Shown here in pieces: positions 42,088 through 51,176 of a stretch of 55,283 bases of DNA. The notes under the pieces are model-generated. The model saw nothing but the letters and a program-made list of their open reading frames with translations, was not told where the DNA came from and did not search any database. The first letter of the stretch is position 1, and each line of letters begins with the position of its first letter. The stretch covers positions 1 to 55,283 of the forward strand of contig CAMDED010000034.1 in NCBI GenBank assembly GCA_945893365.1, given 5' to 3'. The position numbers and the translations under genes are program-made. Source of the DNA: Candidatus Sulfopaludibacter sp. SbA3 (GTDB lineage Bacteria; Acidobacteriota; Terriglobia; Bryobacterales; Bryobacteraceae).

Positions 42088-42270
42088 ATGTCTTTCCAAC
42101 AAAGGTTACGTGCCGTCGTACTGTGCCTGGTTCTTGAAGCAGGCGCATTGATGGGAGTTCCGATGCGTCCGGATGAAATTGAAGAACTGCTTCAGAGGAT
42201 GAATCGACCGAAAGTCGAGCGGGTTGTCCGGAAGAAGCACGACGATTCCAAGAAGGCGCCTGGCGCGTGA
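42088..42270 (+). CDS. Short conserved acidobacterial-type protein
   Basis: The 60-aa product has a hydrophobic N-terminus (LRAVVLCLVLEAGALMGV) and then MRPDEIEELLQRMNRPKVERVVRKK, a phrase I recognise in many small acidobacterial proteins of unknown role. A GGGGG-containing ribosome site precedes the ATG. It overlaps nothing convincing on the other strand. Confidence 0.55.
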   Translation: MSFQQRLRAVVLCLVLEAGALMGVPMRPDEIEELLQRMNRPKVERVVRKKHDDSKKAPGA

Positions 42271-42339
42271 CGCCATAGGTGACGAGAACTCGACCTTCGC
42301 TTCCGAAAGATCGGCGAGTAGAGAGGGTCGCCGGCGAAC

Positions 42340-42771
42340 AGCATCGTGTTTTGGAGGTTGAATGTCGAGAGGGAGGCGCTGGCCGTTCATGGAGGCCACC
42401 ATTTCGTCCGTCACCCGCGCTGCCTCGTCCACCACCGGCAGCGAGACCGCCGAGAATCCCCGGATCGTCGCTTCCTTTCCAGGCAGCCCCACGATCCGCG
42501 ACCGTTTCCGAGACGCCGGCGAAATCGCGTTGTCCCCGTCCCCTTTCACCTTCATGCCCAGCCGCCGCATGAAGCCCGCCGCTTTTCTCAGGAACTCGCT
42601 GCTTTGCCGCTCGCCGGGACTCACCACCAGGATCAGGCTGTCCCTCTGCGTCGCCGCCAAGTGTACCGCCTTCGCCGCCGTCACCGTGGACTTCCCCCAT
42701 TGCCTTGTGCAGTTCAGAATCACCCGTTTGCTCGTCGATTCCAAGAGCCGCCTGAATCGGATCCGCCGCAT
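42340..42771 (-). pseudogene. Phage terminase large-subunit remnant (ATPase part)
   Basis: The frame from the ATG at 42771 encodes the N-terminal ATPase of a terminase: ILNCTRQWGKSTVTAAKAVH (Walker A), LILVVSPGERQS, IVGLPGKEATIRGFSAVSLPVVDEAARV (Walker B with DEA). After about residue 130 the family pattern ends and the RNase H-like nuclease half is missing. It is a fragment of a lost prophage or related element. Confidence 0.8.
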
Positions 42772-42792
42772 ACTAAGGTTGCGTTGACAATC

Positions 42793-43029
42793 ATGGCCGC
42801 GCGCTACACGGATTCGGATATCCAGCAGTTGCTCGCCGAACGGAAGCCGTTGCCGGACGCGTATCGTAAGAAGCTGAAGCTTCGGGAGAAGCGCGGCCAC
42901 TGCGAAGCGGAGCTCTCCGTTGCGGGCGCTGCCGGCGCCGAATTCCGACTGATTGCGCGGCAGAACAGTCTGAACGTCCTGGACTTCTCTGTTACCCTTG
43001 TCGAGACATGCGCAAAGCTCCGAGTGTAG
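42793..43029 (+). pseudogene. Truncated gene of an unnamed conserved family
   Basis: The 78-aa product (MAARYTDSDIQQLLAERKPL, KLREKRGHCEAELSV, EFRLIARQNSLNVLDFSVTL) has the start of a family I remember as about 130-140 aa long and of unknown function. It loses the family pattern after LDFSVTL and stops at 43029, just where IS-related sequence begins. It starts 21 bp from the divergent terminase fragment. Confidence 0.6.
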
Positions 43030-43179
43030 TGCTCCGAAACCGCATCCAGGTATCCGGCATGAATAAGCTTGATGTTAAGCAATGTGCCGGGCTGCGGGGT
43101 CCTCACTCAAGAGTGCTCGTGTATCCTCGACCTGATCGACACCCTGCCAACCGCCTCGGGCGAATCGAAGTCAATACAG

Positions 43180-43410
43180 TTGTCGGGAAGACACGTGACC
43201 AGAGTGCTGGAAAGGGTGATGGAAAGCCGCGGCAAACCGGCGGTGATCCGGTGCGACAACGGGCCGGAGTTCACCAACTTGCACTTCATCGGATGGTGCG
43301 AGGAGCACAAGGTCGGCTTGCTTCACATTCAGCCGGGAAAGCCGATGCAGAACGGCTATGTGGAGAGCTTTAACGGAAAACTGCGGGATGAATGCGACTG
43401 GTGCTCCTTC
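43180..43410 (+). pseudogene. IS3-family transposase fragment
   Basis: This part of an open frame encodes the end of an IS3/IS407-type integrase core: VTRVLERVMESRGKPAVIRCDNGPEFTN with the second catalytic Asp, and QPGKPMQNGYVESFNGKLRDEC with the catalytic Glu. The first Asp and the region after LRDEC are replaced by unrelated sequence. It is a non-functional remnant of an insertion element. Confidence 0.88.
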
Positions 43411-44141
43411 GCCGCGAGACGAGTTCGAGCGCTTACGATCTATCTGGGTTACTGGGCGCCCGATGGAAGCGAAGACGGCATTCCCATACGGATCGGCTTG
43501 AACAACAAAGCGGGTCGTTATCAGGAGTTCACTCCAAATCAGGAACCCGCGGGTTTAGGTCAGAGATCAAGAAACCACCTCACATCCATAGCAATCGACG
43601 CAACAAGTACGGCCAATCGAACGAGAAGGCCGCCGGGCAGAAATCATTGGCTGGATTGCGGGCCCACAGAGCGCGCGGCGGGATCTCAAATGTTCATGCG
43701 GGAGCGCTATTCGCGCTCCGGAGCCACTGTGTGTTGAGGCGGGGGGAAGGGCCGCCGCCCCTTTCCCCGCACCCCTTTCGCTGCTGGCGGTATTCTTCCT
43801 TCGCTTCGCTCCGGACAGGTTTCTCTTGACGAAGCCGAACACTTCTCGCACCATCGAGATGCCAGCGTCGCTGCGCTCCGATGGTGTTCGGGTTCATCGC
43901 GGAATGCCGTTCGGATTCCCTCTGGAATGAGCGTTCAGTTTCGCCGGAATCCCCAATGAAGAACGCGGAAGCCGGCGCGATATTCTACCCACGTGCCGTC
44001 GCGGATGCCGCGCTGCTCCGCGTCATGGTACAGAGCTAGTGTGAACCGGCGCTGTCTGAGGCCCGCCGCAGCCCGCCGCAATAAAGCCTTGACCTTCGAC
44101 CCATCGCGCCTTATGATGAATGGTAGAAGCTTGAGGTATCG
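43411..44141. other. Mobile-element debris without a gene
   Basis: I see no credible gene here. Frames on both strands are short or lack family patterns. The stretch runs from the IS3 fragment to the padR promoter and probably holds insertion-element ends that cannot be defined by eye. Confidence 0.45.
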
Positions 44142-44480
44142 ATGTCATCTCCTCGTTTTCCCATCCCGCAAGGTACGCTCGACATGCTGATTCTCCAGAT
44201 CCTTTCACTCGAACCAGCTCACGGATATGGCATTGCCCAGAGACTGGAGCAGGTTTCGCAATCCGTTGTTCAAATCAATCAGGGATCCCTGTATCCTGCC
44301 CTCCACAGACTGGAACAGAAAGAGTGGCTGCAGGCCGAGTGGAAGCAATCGGAGACCGGACGCGAGGCCAAGTTCTATTCCCTGACGCGCTCCGGCCGAA
44401 AACAACTCGCCGTCGAAAGGAAAAGTTGGGCGCGGCTCACGGGAGCGGTCCAGTTGATTTTCGATGAGGGCAACGGGTAA
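44142..44480 (+). CDS. PadR-family transcriptional regulator
   Basis: The 112-aa product is a short PadR: GTLDMLILQILSLEPAHGYGIAQRL (winged-helix start), INQGSLYPALHRLEQKEWLQ and EAKFYSLTRSGRKQL. In acidobacteria such regulators regularly precede ADOP permeases and probably repress them until a toxic compound binds. Its stop overlaps the start of the permease gene. Confidence 0.93.
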   Translation: MSSPRFPIPQGTLDMLILQILSLEPAHGYGIAQRLEQVSQSVVQINQGSLYPALHRLEQKEWLQAEWKQSETGREAKFYSLTRSGRKQLAVERKSWARLTGAVQLIFDEGNG

Positions 44481-47182
44481 TGAAGCAATTCCTAAACTGG
44501 TTCCGCCGTGGGAACTTAGAGCGCGGCCTGGATCGAGAACTCCGGTATCACGTCGACCGCCGGATTGACGATCTCGTGAATTCCGGATTGACGGAGGCGG
44601 AGGCCCGGCGGCAGGCGACGCTTGAACTCGGCGGCCTCACACAGATCCGCGAAGAAGTGCGCGACGTATGGCTGACACGCTGGCTGCGAGACTTCGTGTT
44701 CGACCTCCGCTTCTCGGCAAGGTCTTTTCTCCGCAGTCCATCCTTTACCTTTACGGCAGTTCTTTCGCTCGCCCTCGGCATTGGCGCAACCACTGCTATC
44801 TATTCTCTGGTCGATCAAATCGTGTTGCGGGCGCTTCCGGTCCACCAACCGGAACGCCTTGTTCTGGTCGATTGGAAAGGGGACCAATTAGCCGAAACCA
44901 GGGGTAGCTTCAACTTGATGTCCTACCCGTTCTACCGCGACCTTCGCCTACAGGAGCATATCTTCGAAGGGGTATTCTGCCGGCACGCCACGACCGTGAA
45001 CCTCTCGACGGGCAGTGAGCCCAAACCAGCAGCCGCGGAGATCGTTTCGGGTACGTATTTTTCGGTGCTGGGCGTGAGCCCGGCGCTGGGAAGGGTGTTG
45101 GACAGTGACGACGATCAAGCGCCTGGAGCGAGTCCCGTGGTAGTGCTCGCCTACGACTTCTGGAAGAATCAGCTTGCAGGCGCTCCGGACGTGGTGGGCC
45201 GCAAGGTCCTGGTGAACCAATACCCGATGACTGTTGTTGGCGTCGCTTCCGCTGAGTTCCGTGGCATTGATGTTGGTGAAGTGCCGTCGCTCTGGATTCC
45301 CGCATCCATGACGGCGAAGGCTATCCCCGGTTGGAACGGTCTTTCGCACCGCCGTTCACGCTGGGTGCAGGTGTTAGGCCGCCTGAGGCCAGGAGTTACG
45401 TTGGCGCAAGCCCAGGCAAGCCTGCAACCCTGGTTCAAGGCGATGCTCGACGAGGACGCCCGACGCGAGGGCTTTCGCTCAGTGACGCCAGAGCGGCGCG
45501 CGCGGTTTCTCGCCTCGACGATTGAACTCACCGCGGCGCGCCAAGGCCATTCCGCCCTGCGGCGCCGGCTTGCCCAACCGCTTTGGGTCTTGTTCGCCGC
45601 CACGGCCGTGTTGTTAGGTCTCGCTTGTCTGAATGTTGCCGGTCTGTTCCTGGCGCGGGGTGTGGGCCGTGATCGCGAGATCAACACCCGTATGGCCTTG
45701 GGCGCTTCGCGCGGGCGAGTCGGCCGCCAGTTTCTCGCCGATAGTCTCCTTTATGCCCTTGCCGGCGGATTGCTTGGAATGATGCTTGCTCCCCTGGCCA
45801 TGCGGACACTGATCGCATTCCTGCCCCCCGACGTGGCGGCAAATAACCTGCAATCGAGCGTCGACTCACGAGTCTTGCTTTTCAGTCTGCTGGTGAGTAC
45901 GGCCGCGGGTCTGCTGAGCGGCCTGGCGCCCGCACTGCTGACCGGACGTAAGTCGTTGATCTCCGCGCTAAGAGACCGGGGCGGCACGTCATTCGACGGC
46001 GTCCGTCTTCGAAAGGTATTCATGATCGCTCAGATCGCCTTCACCTTGATCCTCATCACCGGTGCGGCGTTGTTTGTTCGAACCCTCACTGGACTGTTGG
46101 AGAAGGGGCCGGGATTTTCGACAACCAGCCTCATCTCGTTTGGCCTCAATCCACGGCGCAACGGCTACACGTCCGTGGAAGCGAGCCGCCTGATTCGCAG
46201 GATTCAAGAGGACATTCGAAACTCACCGGTTACCCAGACGTCAGCGGTTGCGAGCATGCAACTATTAGCCGGCGGAAGCTGGAACAATCCCCTGACGATC
46301 CAGGCTAACGAGCGGTTTGCGACCGATCGCGATGTCCATCTGAATGCGATCAGCCCTGGATTCTTCTCCACGCTCGGAACCAGAATCGTTGCGGGACGAG
46401 ACTTCGACGAGCGCGATGCCCGGCCGTTGGGAGAGACCGGCGCCCGCTCGGCGATTGTCAACGAAGCCTTTGTCAAACGATACTTCGGGGCGCGTAGCCC
46501 GCTCGGCGCTCTCATATGCCTCGGGGCGGGACCTAACGCCAAACCGAACATCGAGATCGTGGGAGTGGTTACGGACTTCAGCTACCGGGGCATGCGCGAG
46601 GAATCAGAGCAGGCCTACTTCGCAATTGTTGAGGGAGCCGTTACGAACGGCAACTTCTACGTGCGCGTGCGGGGCACGCCGGAAAAAGCATTTCAACAGA
46701 TTCGCACGTTGATTCACGAAGCCGACGCGGCCTTGCCAATCACCTACCTCCGTACGCTCGATGAACAAGTCGGCAGATCGCTGAATACCGAGCGCATGCT
46801 GGCAGCCCTGTTGGGCGGCTTCGGCACGATGGCGCTCCTCCTCTCGCTGGTTGGATTGTACGGCGTGATGTCCTTTGTCGTAACGCAACGCACGTGCGAG
46901 ATCGGTATCAGGCTGGCGCTCGGCGCCACGCGCTCTTCGGCTTTGGGGCTGGTGCTGCGCGACGCCCTCGCGATGATTACAGCAGGTACGGCTATTGGCC
47001 TGTCATGTGTCTGGGGCCTGGGACGACTTGTGGAGTCTCAGCTCTTCGGCGTGAAGCCCACGGATCCCTTCGTAATTGCCGCCGCGACCCTGCTGCTGAC
47101 CTCGGCAGCTCTCGCCGCGGCCTTGATTCCCGCTTATAGGGCTTCCAACGTAGACCCAACCGACGCGCTGCGGTTCGAGTAG
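44480..47182 (+). CDS. ADOP-type fused FtsX/MacB permease
   Basis: The 900-aa product matches the acidobacterial duplicated orphan permease pattern. It has an N-terminal cytoplasmic helper (DRELRYHVDRRIDDLVNSGL, ARRQATLELGG), then a MacB-like periplasmic domain and FtsX helices twice (SLALGIGATTAIYSLVDQ; DREINTRMALGASRGRVGRQ; CEIGIRLALGATRSSALGLV). No ATPase gene is adjacent, hence orphan. It likely exports a hydrophobic compound or acts in envelope stress under PadR control. Confidence 0.92.
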   Translation: MKQFLNWFRRGNLERGLDRELRYHVDRRIDDLVNSGLTEAEARRQATLELGGLTQIREEVRDVWLTRWLRDFVFDLRFSARSFLRSPSFTFTAVLSLALGIGATTAIYSLVDQIVLRALPVHQPERLVLVDWKGDQLAETRGSFNLMSYPFYRDLRLQEHIFEGVFCRHATTVNLSTGSEPKPAAAEIVSGTYFSVLGVSPALGRVLDSDDDQAPGASPVVVLAYDFWKNQLAGAPDVVGRKVLVNQYPMTVVGVASAEFRGIDVGEVPSLWIPASMTAKAIPGWNGLSHRRSRWVQVLGRLRPGVTLAQAQASLQPWFKAMLDEDARREGFRSVTPERRARFLASTIELTAARQGHSALRRRLAQPLWVLFAATAVLLGLACLNVAGLFLARGVGRDREINTRMALGASRGRVGRQFLADSLLYALAGGLLGMMLAPLAMRTLIAFLPPDVAANNLQSSVDSRVLLFSLLVSTAAGLLSGLAPALLTGRKSLISALRDRGGTSFDGVRLRKVFMIAQIAFTLILITGAALFVRTLTGLLEKGPGFSTTSLISFGLNPRRNGYTSVEASRLIRRIQEDIRNSPVTQTSAVASMQLLAGGSWNNPLTIQANERFATDRDVHLNAISPGFFSTLGTRIVAGRDFDERDARPLGETGARSAIVNEAFVKRYFGARSPLGALICLGAGPNAKPNIEIVGVVTDFSYRGMREESEQAYFAIVEGAVTNGNFYVRVRGTPEKAFQQIRTLIHEADAALPITYLRTLDEQVGRSLNTERMLAALLGGFGTMALLLSLVGLYGVMSFVVTQRTCEIGIRLALGATRSSALGLVLRDALAMITAGTAIGLSCVWGLGRLVESQLFGVKPTDPFVIAAATLLLTSAALAAALIPAYRASNVDPTDALRFE

Positions 47183-47686
47183 CGGTTCAGATAAGCCCTC
47201 CCAAACGGGCGTGGTGGGGCCATTTTGGCGCCGAGACGGCATTCGCCGTTTTCGCCTTCGCAAAACCGGACCAACCGCACCGTTGTCTCAGCCGGGCAGA
47301 CGGCCGGCTGCTGTTCTCCCCCGCGGATGCGTCGCGGTTTGCTGGAATTCACCTGGACGAAAAACGAACGCCCTACACGTAGAAGTGCCGGGCGCGCGCG
47401 CCGGAATCCCCTGTTGAGAAGCGATTCACGACGTCCTGCCAGTCGGACCTATTTTGACGCCTATATATGGGTCGCCTTGGCTGGTAGCCTTCGAAGGCAA
47501 GACGACACTCCCGCAGTGGGCCAGACCATCGCTTTTTTGCAGTCTGTCCGGTCTGGTGAAACGGTGGCCAGTCCTTCCGCGGGCGGCAGACGACAAAAAA
47601 CGATCGTCTGCCCCACTTCTTGCCTTACGGCAACCTCCACCCCACGTCATGCGTCCTTTGATATTATTCAGTGAGAGGTGTCTTCC
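47183..47686. other. Intergenic stretch with hairpin repeats
   Basis: No credible gene lies between the permease and the VWFA gene. The stretch holds two head-to-head copies of a hairpin repeat (47515-47617); the rest is without clear structure. Confidence 0.6.
47515..47617. repeat. Two inverted copies of a hairpin repeat
   Basis: The left unit (47515-47556) has CCAGACC (47521-47527) pairing with GGTCTGG (47550-47556) around an ATCGCTTTTTTG loop. The right unit (47582-47617), read on the minus strand, is GTGGGGCAGACGATCG followed by a T-run; GGCAGACGA (47585-47593) pairs perfectly with TCGTCTGCC (47604-47612). The right unit inverted resembles the left and also 30344-30379. Confidence 0.75.
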
Positions 47687-48805
47687 ATGAGAATGCCGAG
47701 TGCCGGAATATTGCTGGGATTGGCTCTGTTCGCCGCCGTCTCGGTGGGTCAGGAAGGGCCGAAAAAAGACGTTGGTGAAACCGTCGCCCGCCCGCGTAAG
47801 AAGGGTGCCGATGCAGAACTGCCGAAAATTCCTTCGCGGCTATCCAGGAAGGACAAACCCGAAGTGGCCTCCGACGGCGCCACCTTCAAGAGCGACGTCA
47901 ACGTCGTCAACGTCGACGTGGCCGTGGTGGACAACAGGGGTCACTTCATTCCCAACATCCCGCGCGGAAATTTCCGAATCACCGAAGACAACGTCCCCCA
48001 GACGATCACGAACTTCGGGATGGGCGAGGCGCCGATGACGGTGGCCATGGTGATCGAGTTCAGCAACCTCTTCCAGCAATACTGGTCGGAGGCTTGGTAC
48101 CAGACCCTCACGGCATCCTACGGATTCCTCGAAACGCTGAAGCCGGAGGACTACGTCGCCGTGGTTGCATACGACCTTCGACCCGAGATTCTTTCCGATT
48201 TTTCCACCGACAAGCGGAAGGCGCATGAAGCCATGCAGCGCCTGCGCATCGCGGCGTTTTCCGAATCGAACATGTTCGACGCGCTCACTGACACCGCCGA
48301 GCGCATGTCCGAAATCGAAGGCCGGAAAGCTATCGTGCTCATTGCGTCGGGCATCGACACGTTCAGCAAGCTGACCTTCGACAAGACGCGCAAATCGCTG
48401 CAGAACTCGGGCGTTCCCATTTTCGCGATCGGCCTCATGCAGGCTCTTCGAGAGTACTACGACGCGCGCGGCGCCATGGGCTCAATAGCGCGCCTCGACT
48501 TCCTTCAGGCCGACAACCAGCTGCGCACCTTTTCCAAGGAAACGGGCGGACAGTCCTTCTTTCCGCGTTTCTATGGAGAGTTTCCCGGGATTTTCGGCGC
48601 GATTTCGCAGTCTCTGCGAAACCAATATTCGCTCGGTTACCAGCCCACCAATCAGGCTCGCGACGGCAAGTTCCGCAAACTTAAAGTGGAACTAGTCAAC
48701 CCCGTGAACAATCAGCCGCTGCGGATTACGGACGAAAAGGGAAAGCCGATGAAGTATCAGATCATGGCTAAAGCCGGCTATACGGCCCCACGCGAAGTGG
48801 AGTGA
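47687..48805 (+). CDS. VWFA-type secreted protein of acidobacterial type
   Basis: The 372-aa product (from the ATG at 47687, eight bases after GAGAGG) has a signal peptide (GILLGLALFAAVSVG), a Lys/Arg-rich segment, the conserved entry FKSDVNVVNVDVAVVDNRGHFIPNI, a carboxypeptidase-like strand (GNFRITEDNVPQTITNF) and a VWFA domain (TVAMVIEFSNL, KAIVLIASGIDTFSKLTF). The MIDAS motif DxSxS is altered to EFSNL, so metal binding may be weak. Such proteins are abundant in acidobacteria; function unknown. Confidence 0.88.
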   Translation: MRMPSAGILLGLALFAAVSVGQEGPKKDVGETVARPRKKGADAELPKIPSRLSRKDKPEVASDGATFKSDVNVVNVDVAVVDNRGHFIPNIPRGNFRITEDNVPQTITNFGMGEAPMTVAMVIEFSNLFQQYWSEAWYQTLTASYGFLETLKPEDYVAVVAYDLRPEILSDFSTDKRKAHEAMQRLRIAAFSESNMFDALTDTAERMSEIEGRKAIVLIASGIDTFSKLTFDKTRKSLQNSGVPIFAIGLMQALREYYDARGAMGSIARLDFLQADNQLRTFSKETGGQSFFPRFYGEFPGIFGAISQSLRNQYSLGYQPTNQARDGKFRKLKVELVNPVNNQPLRITDEKGKPMKYQIMAKAGYTAPREVE

Positions 48806-48888
48806 GAATCGGTCCATCCACGTTGTTTCGAGCCAAGCCGCAAAGTCAAGGACTGGATTTCTTTGTTTTCCAACCGGATGGCGAGTCG

Positions 48889-48917
48889 TTGACACGCGTG
48901 TAACCGTCTGTTACGCT
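48889..48917 (+). promoter_or_regulatory. Candidate promoter of the receiver gene
   Basis: TTGACA (48889-48894), a perfect -35 box, is 17 bases from TACGCT (48912-48917). The ATG follows at 48931, about seven bases after the predicted start, giving a very short leader. Confidence 0.5.
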
Positions 48918-48930
48918 CGCTTCGTCCCTG

Positions 48931-49386
48931 ATGAAAAAATTCCTCTCCGTACGTGCGCACGATTCCCGATCCGTTCTGCTGGTGGCTGAAGGCCGCCCCG
49001 GCTTGGTCGCGCGGCGTTCCGTTCTTGAAGACCTCGGTTGTGAGGTCACAACCGCCCCCGGCGCCGCCGAGGGCTTAGCTCTGTTTGCCGCAAATCACTA
49101 CGATCTCGTTGTAACCGATCACAAGTTGCCCAAGATGGACGGTATCGCGTTCATCAAAGCGATCCGCACGATCTCGCGATCGGCGCCGGTCATCCTGCTT
49201 GCGACGTTTCCGGAGCAACTGGGGCTCGATGAAGAGTCGACCGGCGCGAACGTCGTAATCGCCAAAGTCGTGAATGAAGTCTCGCAACTTGGCCGCGCCG
49301 TCGCGAAATACATCGGGCGCCGGACTGCGATGAAGCCTCCCCAGAGCCAGCGAGCCCCTGCGGGAATACGCTCCAAGACTTTGTAA
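48931..49386 (+). CDS. Single-domain response regulator receiver
   Basis: The 151-aa product is a CheY-like receiver with little else: VLLVAEGRPGLVARRSVLEDLG, the phosphoacceptor Asp in LVVTDHKLPKMDG, then ILLATFPEQLG. The acidic pair of strand 1 (usually DD or ED) reads AEG, so Mg2+ binding may be impaired, and the strand-5 lysine context (VVIAKVVN) is modified. No kinase or output domain is nearby. It may be a degenerate or phosphorylation-independent receiver. Confidence 0.8.
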   Translation: MKKFLSVRAHDSRSVLLVAEGRPGLVARRSVLEDLGCEVTTAPGAAEGLALFAANHYDLVVTDHKLPKMDGIAFIKAIRTISRSAPVILLATFPEQLGLDEESTGANVVIAKVVNEVSQLGRAVAKYIGRRTAMKPPQSQRAPAGIRSKTL

Positions 49387-49408
49387 CTCAGCCGTGCCGG
49401 CGGCCTCC

Positions 49409-51169
49409 ATGCATTCTCTCTTCACGCGTGTGGCGGTCGCCGTTTTGACGGTCTGCCTTTCAGTGGCGGCCGCGCCCGCACGCCGGAGGCCCGCGGCAAA
49501 GCCGAAGCGGACGTCATCCACCCGAAAGCGGATAGCCGCGATGCCGCTTCGCGAGAAGGTGGCCCAGTTGGTCGTGGTTCCGTTTTACGGCGAGGCGCCG
49601 AACTCGCGGTCGCGGGAGTACACACAGCTCGTGCGGCTGGTGCGCGACACGGGCGTGGGAGGAATGGTGCTGCTCAACCGCGTGCCGAAGGGCGTGGTCA
49701 GGCGCGCCGAGCCCTACGCGCTCGCGGCTTTCACCAACCGCATGCAGAAGCTGGCGAAGATTCCTTTGATCGTCGCCGGAGATTTCGAGCGCGGTCCATC
49801 CATGCGAGTGGAGGGCGCAACGCCGTTTCCGCATGCCATGGCCCTTGGGGCGACGGGCGATCCGTCCGTCTCGCGCTACATGGGTGAAGTCAGCGCGCGC
49901 GAGGCGCGGGCTCTCGGCGTCCAGTGGCTGCTTGTTCCCGTGGCCGACGTGAACAACAATCCCGATAACCCGGTCATTAATATCCGGTCGTTCGGCGAGA
50001 ACCCGGCGGAGGTTTCGGCGCACGTCCGGGCCTTCCTCGAAGGCACGCGAGCGGACGCCAAACTACCCGTGCTCACAACGGCAAAGCATTTTCCGGGTCA
50101 TGGAGACACGGCCATCGACACGCACCTCAGTCTTGCTTCCGCCGTCGGAGACCGCGCGCGCCTCGACGCCGTGGAACTGGCGCCGTTCAAGGTCGCCATT
50201 GCGAACGGCGTGGACGCGGTGATGACCGCTCACATCGCCGTGCCTGCGCTCGACGGTCCCGACGTGCCCGCGACACTGTCGGCGGCAGTCCTGACCGCGC
50301 TTCTGCGCGACGAGCTCGGGTTCAAAGGCCTGGTGGTTACAGACGCTCTCGAAATGGGGGGCATAGCCAAGGGTTTCAAGGGCGGCGAAGCCGCCGTGCG
50401 CGCGATCGAAGCGGGCGCCGACATTCTGCTGGTGCCGCCCGACCCGGTAGCGGCGATTAACGCGGTCGTCGCGGCCGTCGAGCAGGGACGCATTCCGCGG
50501 GCGCGCATCGAGCAAAGCGTCGGGAAGTTACTCGCGGCCAAGGAGAGACTGGGGCTGAATCGCGAGCGCCTTGTGGACGTCGAATCGGTCGCCGACGCCG
50601 TGGGCGACCCCGAAGCGCTCGACCGCGCGCAATCCATTTCCGACCGCTCCGTGACGCTGGTACGGAACGACGGAGACATGCTGCCCCTGCCCCGTGACGG
50701 CGTCTGCTTCGTGTTGCTTCAGGAAAACGCGCGCTCGCCGCTCGGGCAAACCTTGCTCGATGAACTGAGCAAGCGTGCACCGCAGGCATTGACCGTAACC
50801 GTGGCGACGGCGATCCAGGATGACGACGCCTCCGCGACAAGCGCGCGCCTTACCGGATGTACCCGCGTCGTGGTGTTCTCCTTCAACGCCTCGGGCACGC
50901 TTCCCGATCCGCTGCGGCGATTTATCGAATCGCTGGCGGAGGCGAAACCGGCGGTCCTGGTCTCGCTCGGAAGTCCCTACCTGCTGCGAGCCTTGCCGGG
51001 GGCGAAGGCATACTTGACGACGTGCAGCAACGTGCGGCCGGCGGAGATCTCGGCCGTGCGAGCGCTGTTTGGCGAAATCGAGATCGGCGGCCGCCTGCCG
51101 GTAACGATTCCGGGCTACGCCGAATACGGCGCGGGGATCCGTTTGCCGGCAATGCGGCCCGTGCCATAA
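49409..51169 (+). CDS. Glycoside hydrolase family 3 (NagZ-like) protein
   Basis: The 586-aa product has a signal peptide (LFTRVAVAVLTVCLSVAAAPA), a GH3 barrel with PLIVAGDFERGPSMRV, KHFPGHGD at 226-233 and the nucleophile Asp312 in VTDALEMGGI, and a C-terminal alpha/beta sandwich (SVTLVRNDGDMLPL, VVVFSFNASG). KHFPGHGD...H is the signature of N-acetyl-beta-glucosaminidases, so it likely cuts cell-wall or chitin fragments outside the cytoplasm. An in-frame GTG at 49394 is an alternative start, but the ATG gives a better signal peptide. Confidence 0.92.
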   Translation: MHSLFTRVAVAVLTVCLSVAAAPARRRPAAKPKRTSSTRKRIAAMPLREKVAQLVVVPFYGEAPNSRSREYTQLVRLVRDTGVGGMVLLNRVPKGVVRRAEPYALAAFTNRMQKLAKIPLIVAGDFERGPSMRVEGATPFPHAMALGATGDPSVSRYMGEVSAREARALGVQWLLVPVADVNNNPDNPVINIRSFGENPAEVSAHVRAFLEGTRADAKLPVLTTAKHFPGHGDTAIDTHLSLASAVGDRARLDAVELAPFKVAIANGVDAVMTAHIAVPALDGPDVPATLSAAVLTALLRDELGFKGLVVTDALEMGGIAKGFKGGEAAVRAIEAGADILLVPPDPVAAINAVVAAVEQGRIPRARIEQSVGKLLAAKERLGLNRERLVDVESVADAVGDPEALDRAQSISDRSVTLVRNDGDMLPLPRDGVCFVLLQENARSPLGQTLLDELSKRAPQALTVTVATAIQDDDASATSARLTGCTRVVVFSFNASGTLPDPLRRFIESLAEAKPAVLVSLGSPYLLRALPGAKAYLTTCSNVRPAEISAVRALFGEIEIGGRLPVTIPGYAEYGAGIRLPAMRPVP

Positions 51170-51176
51170 TTCCGGT

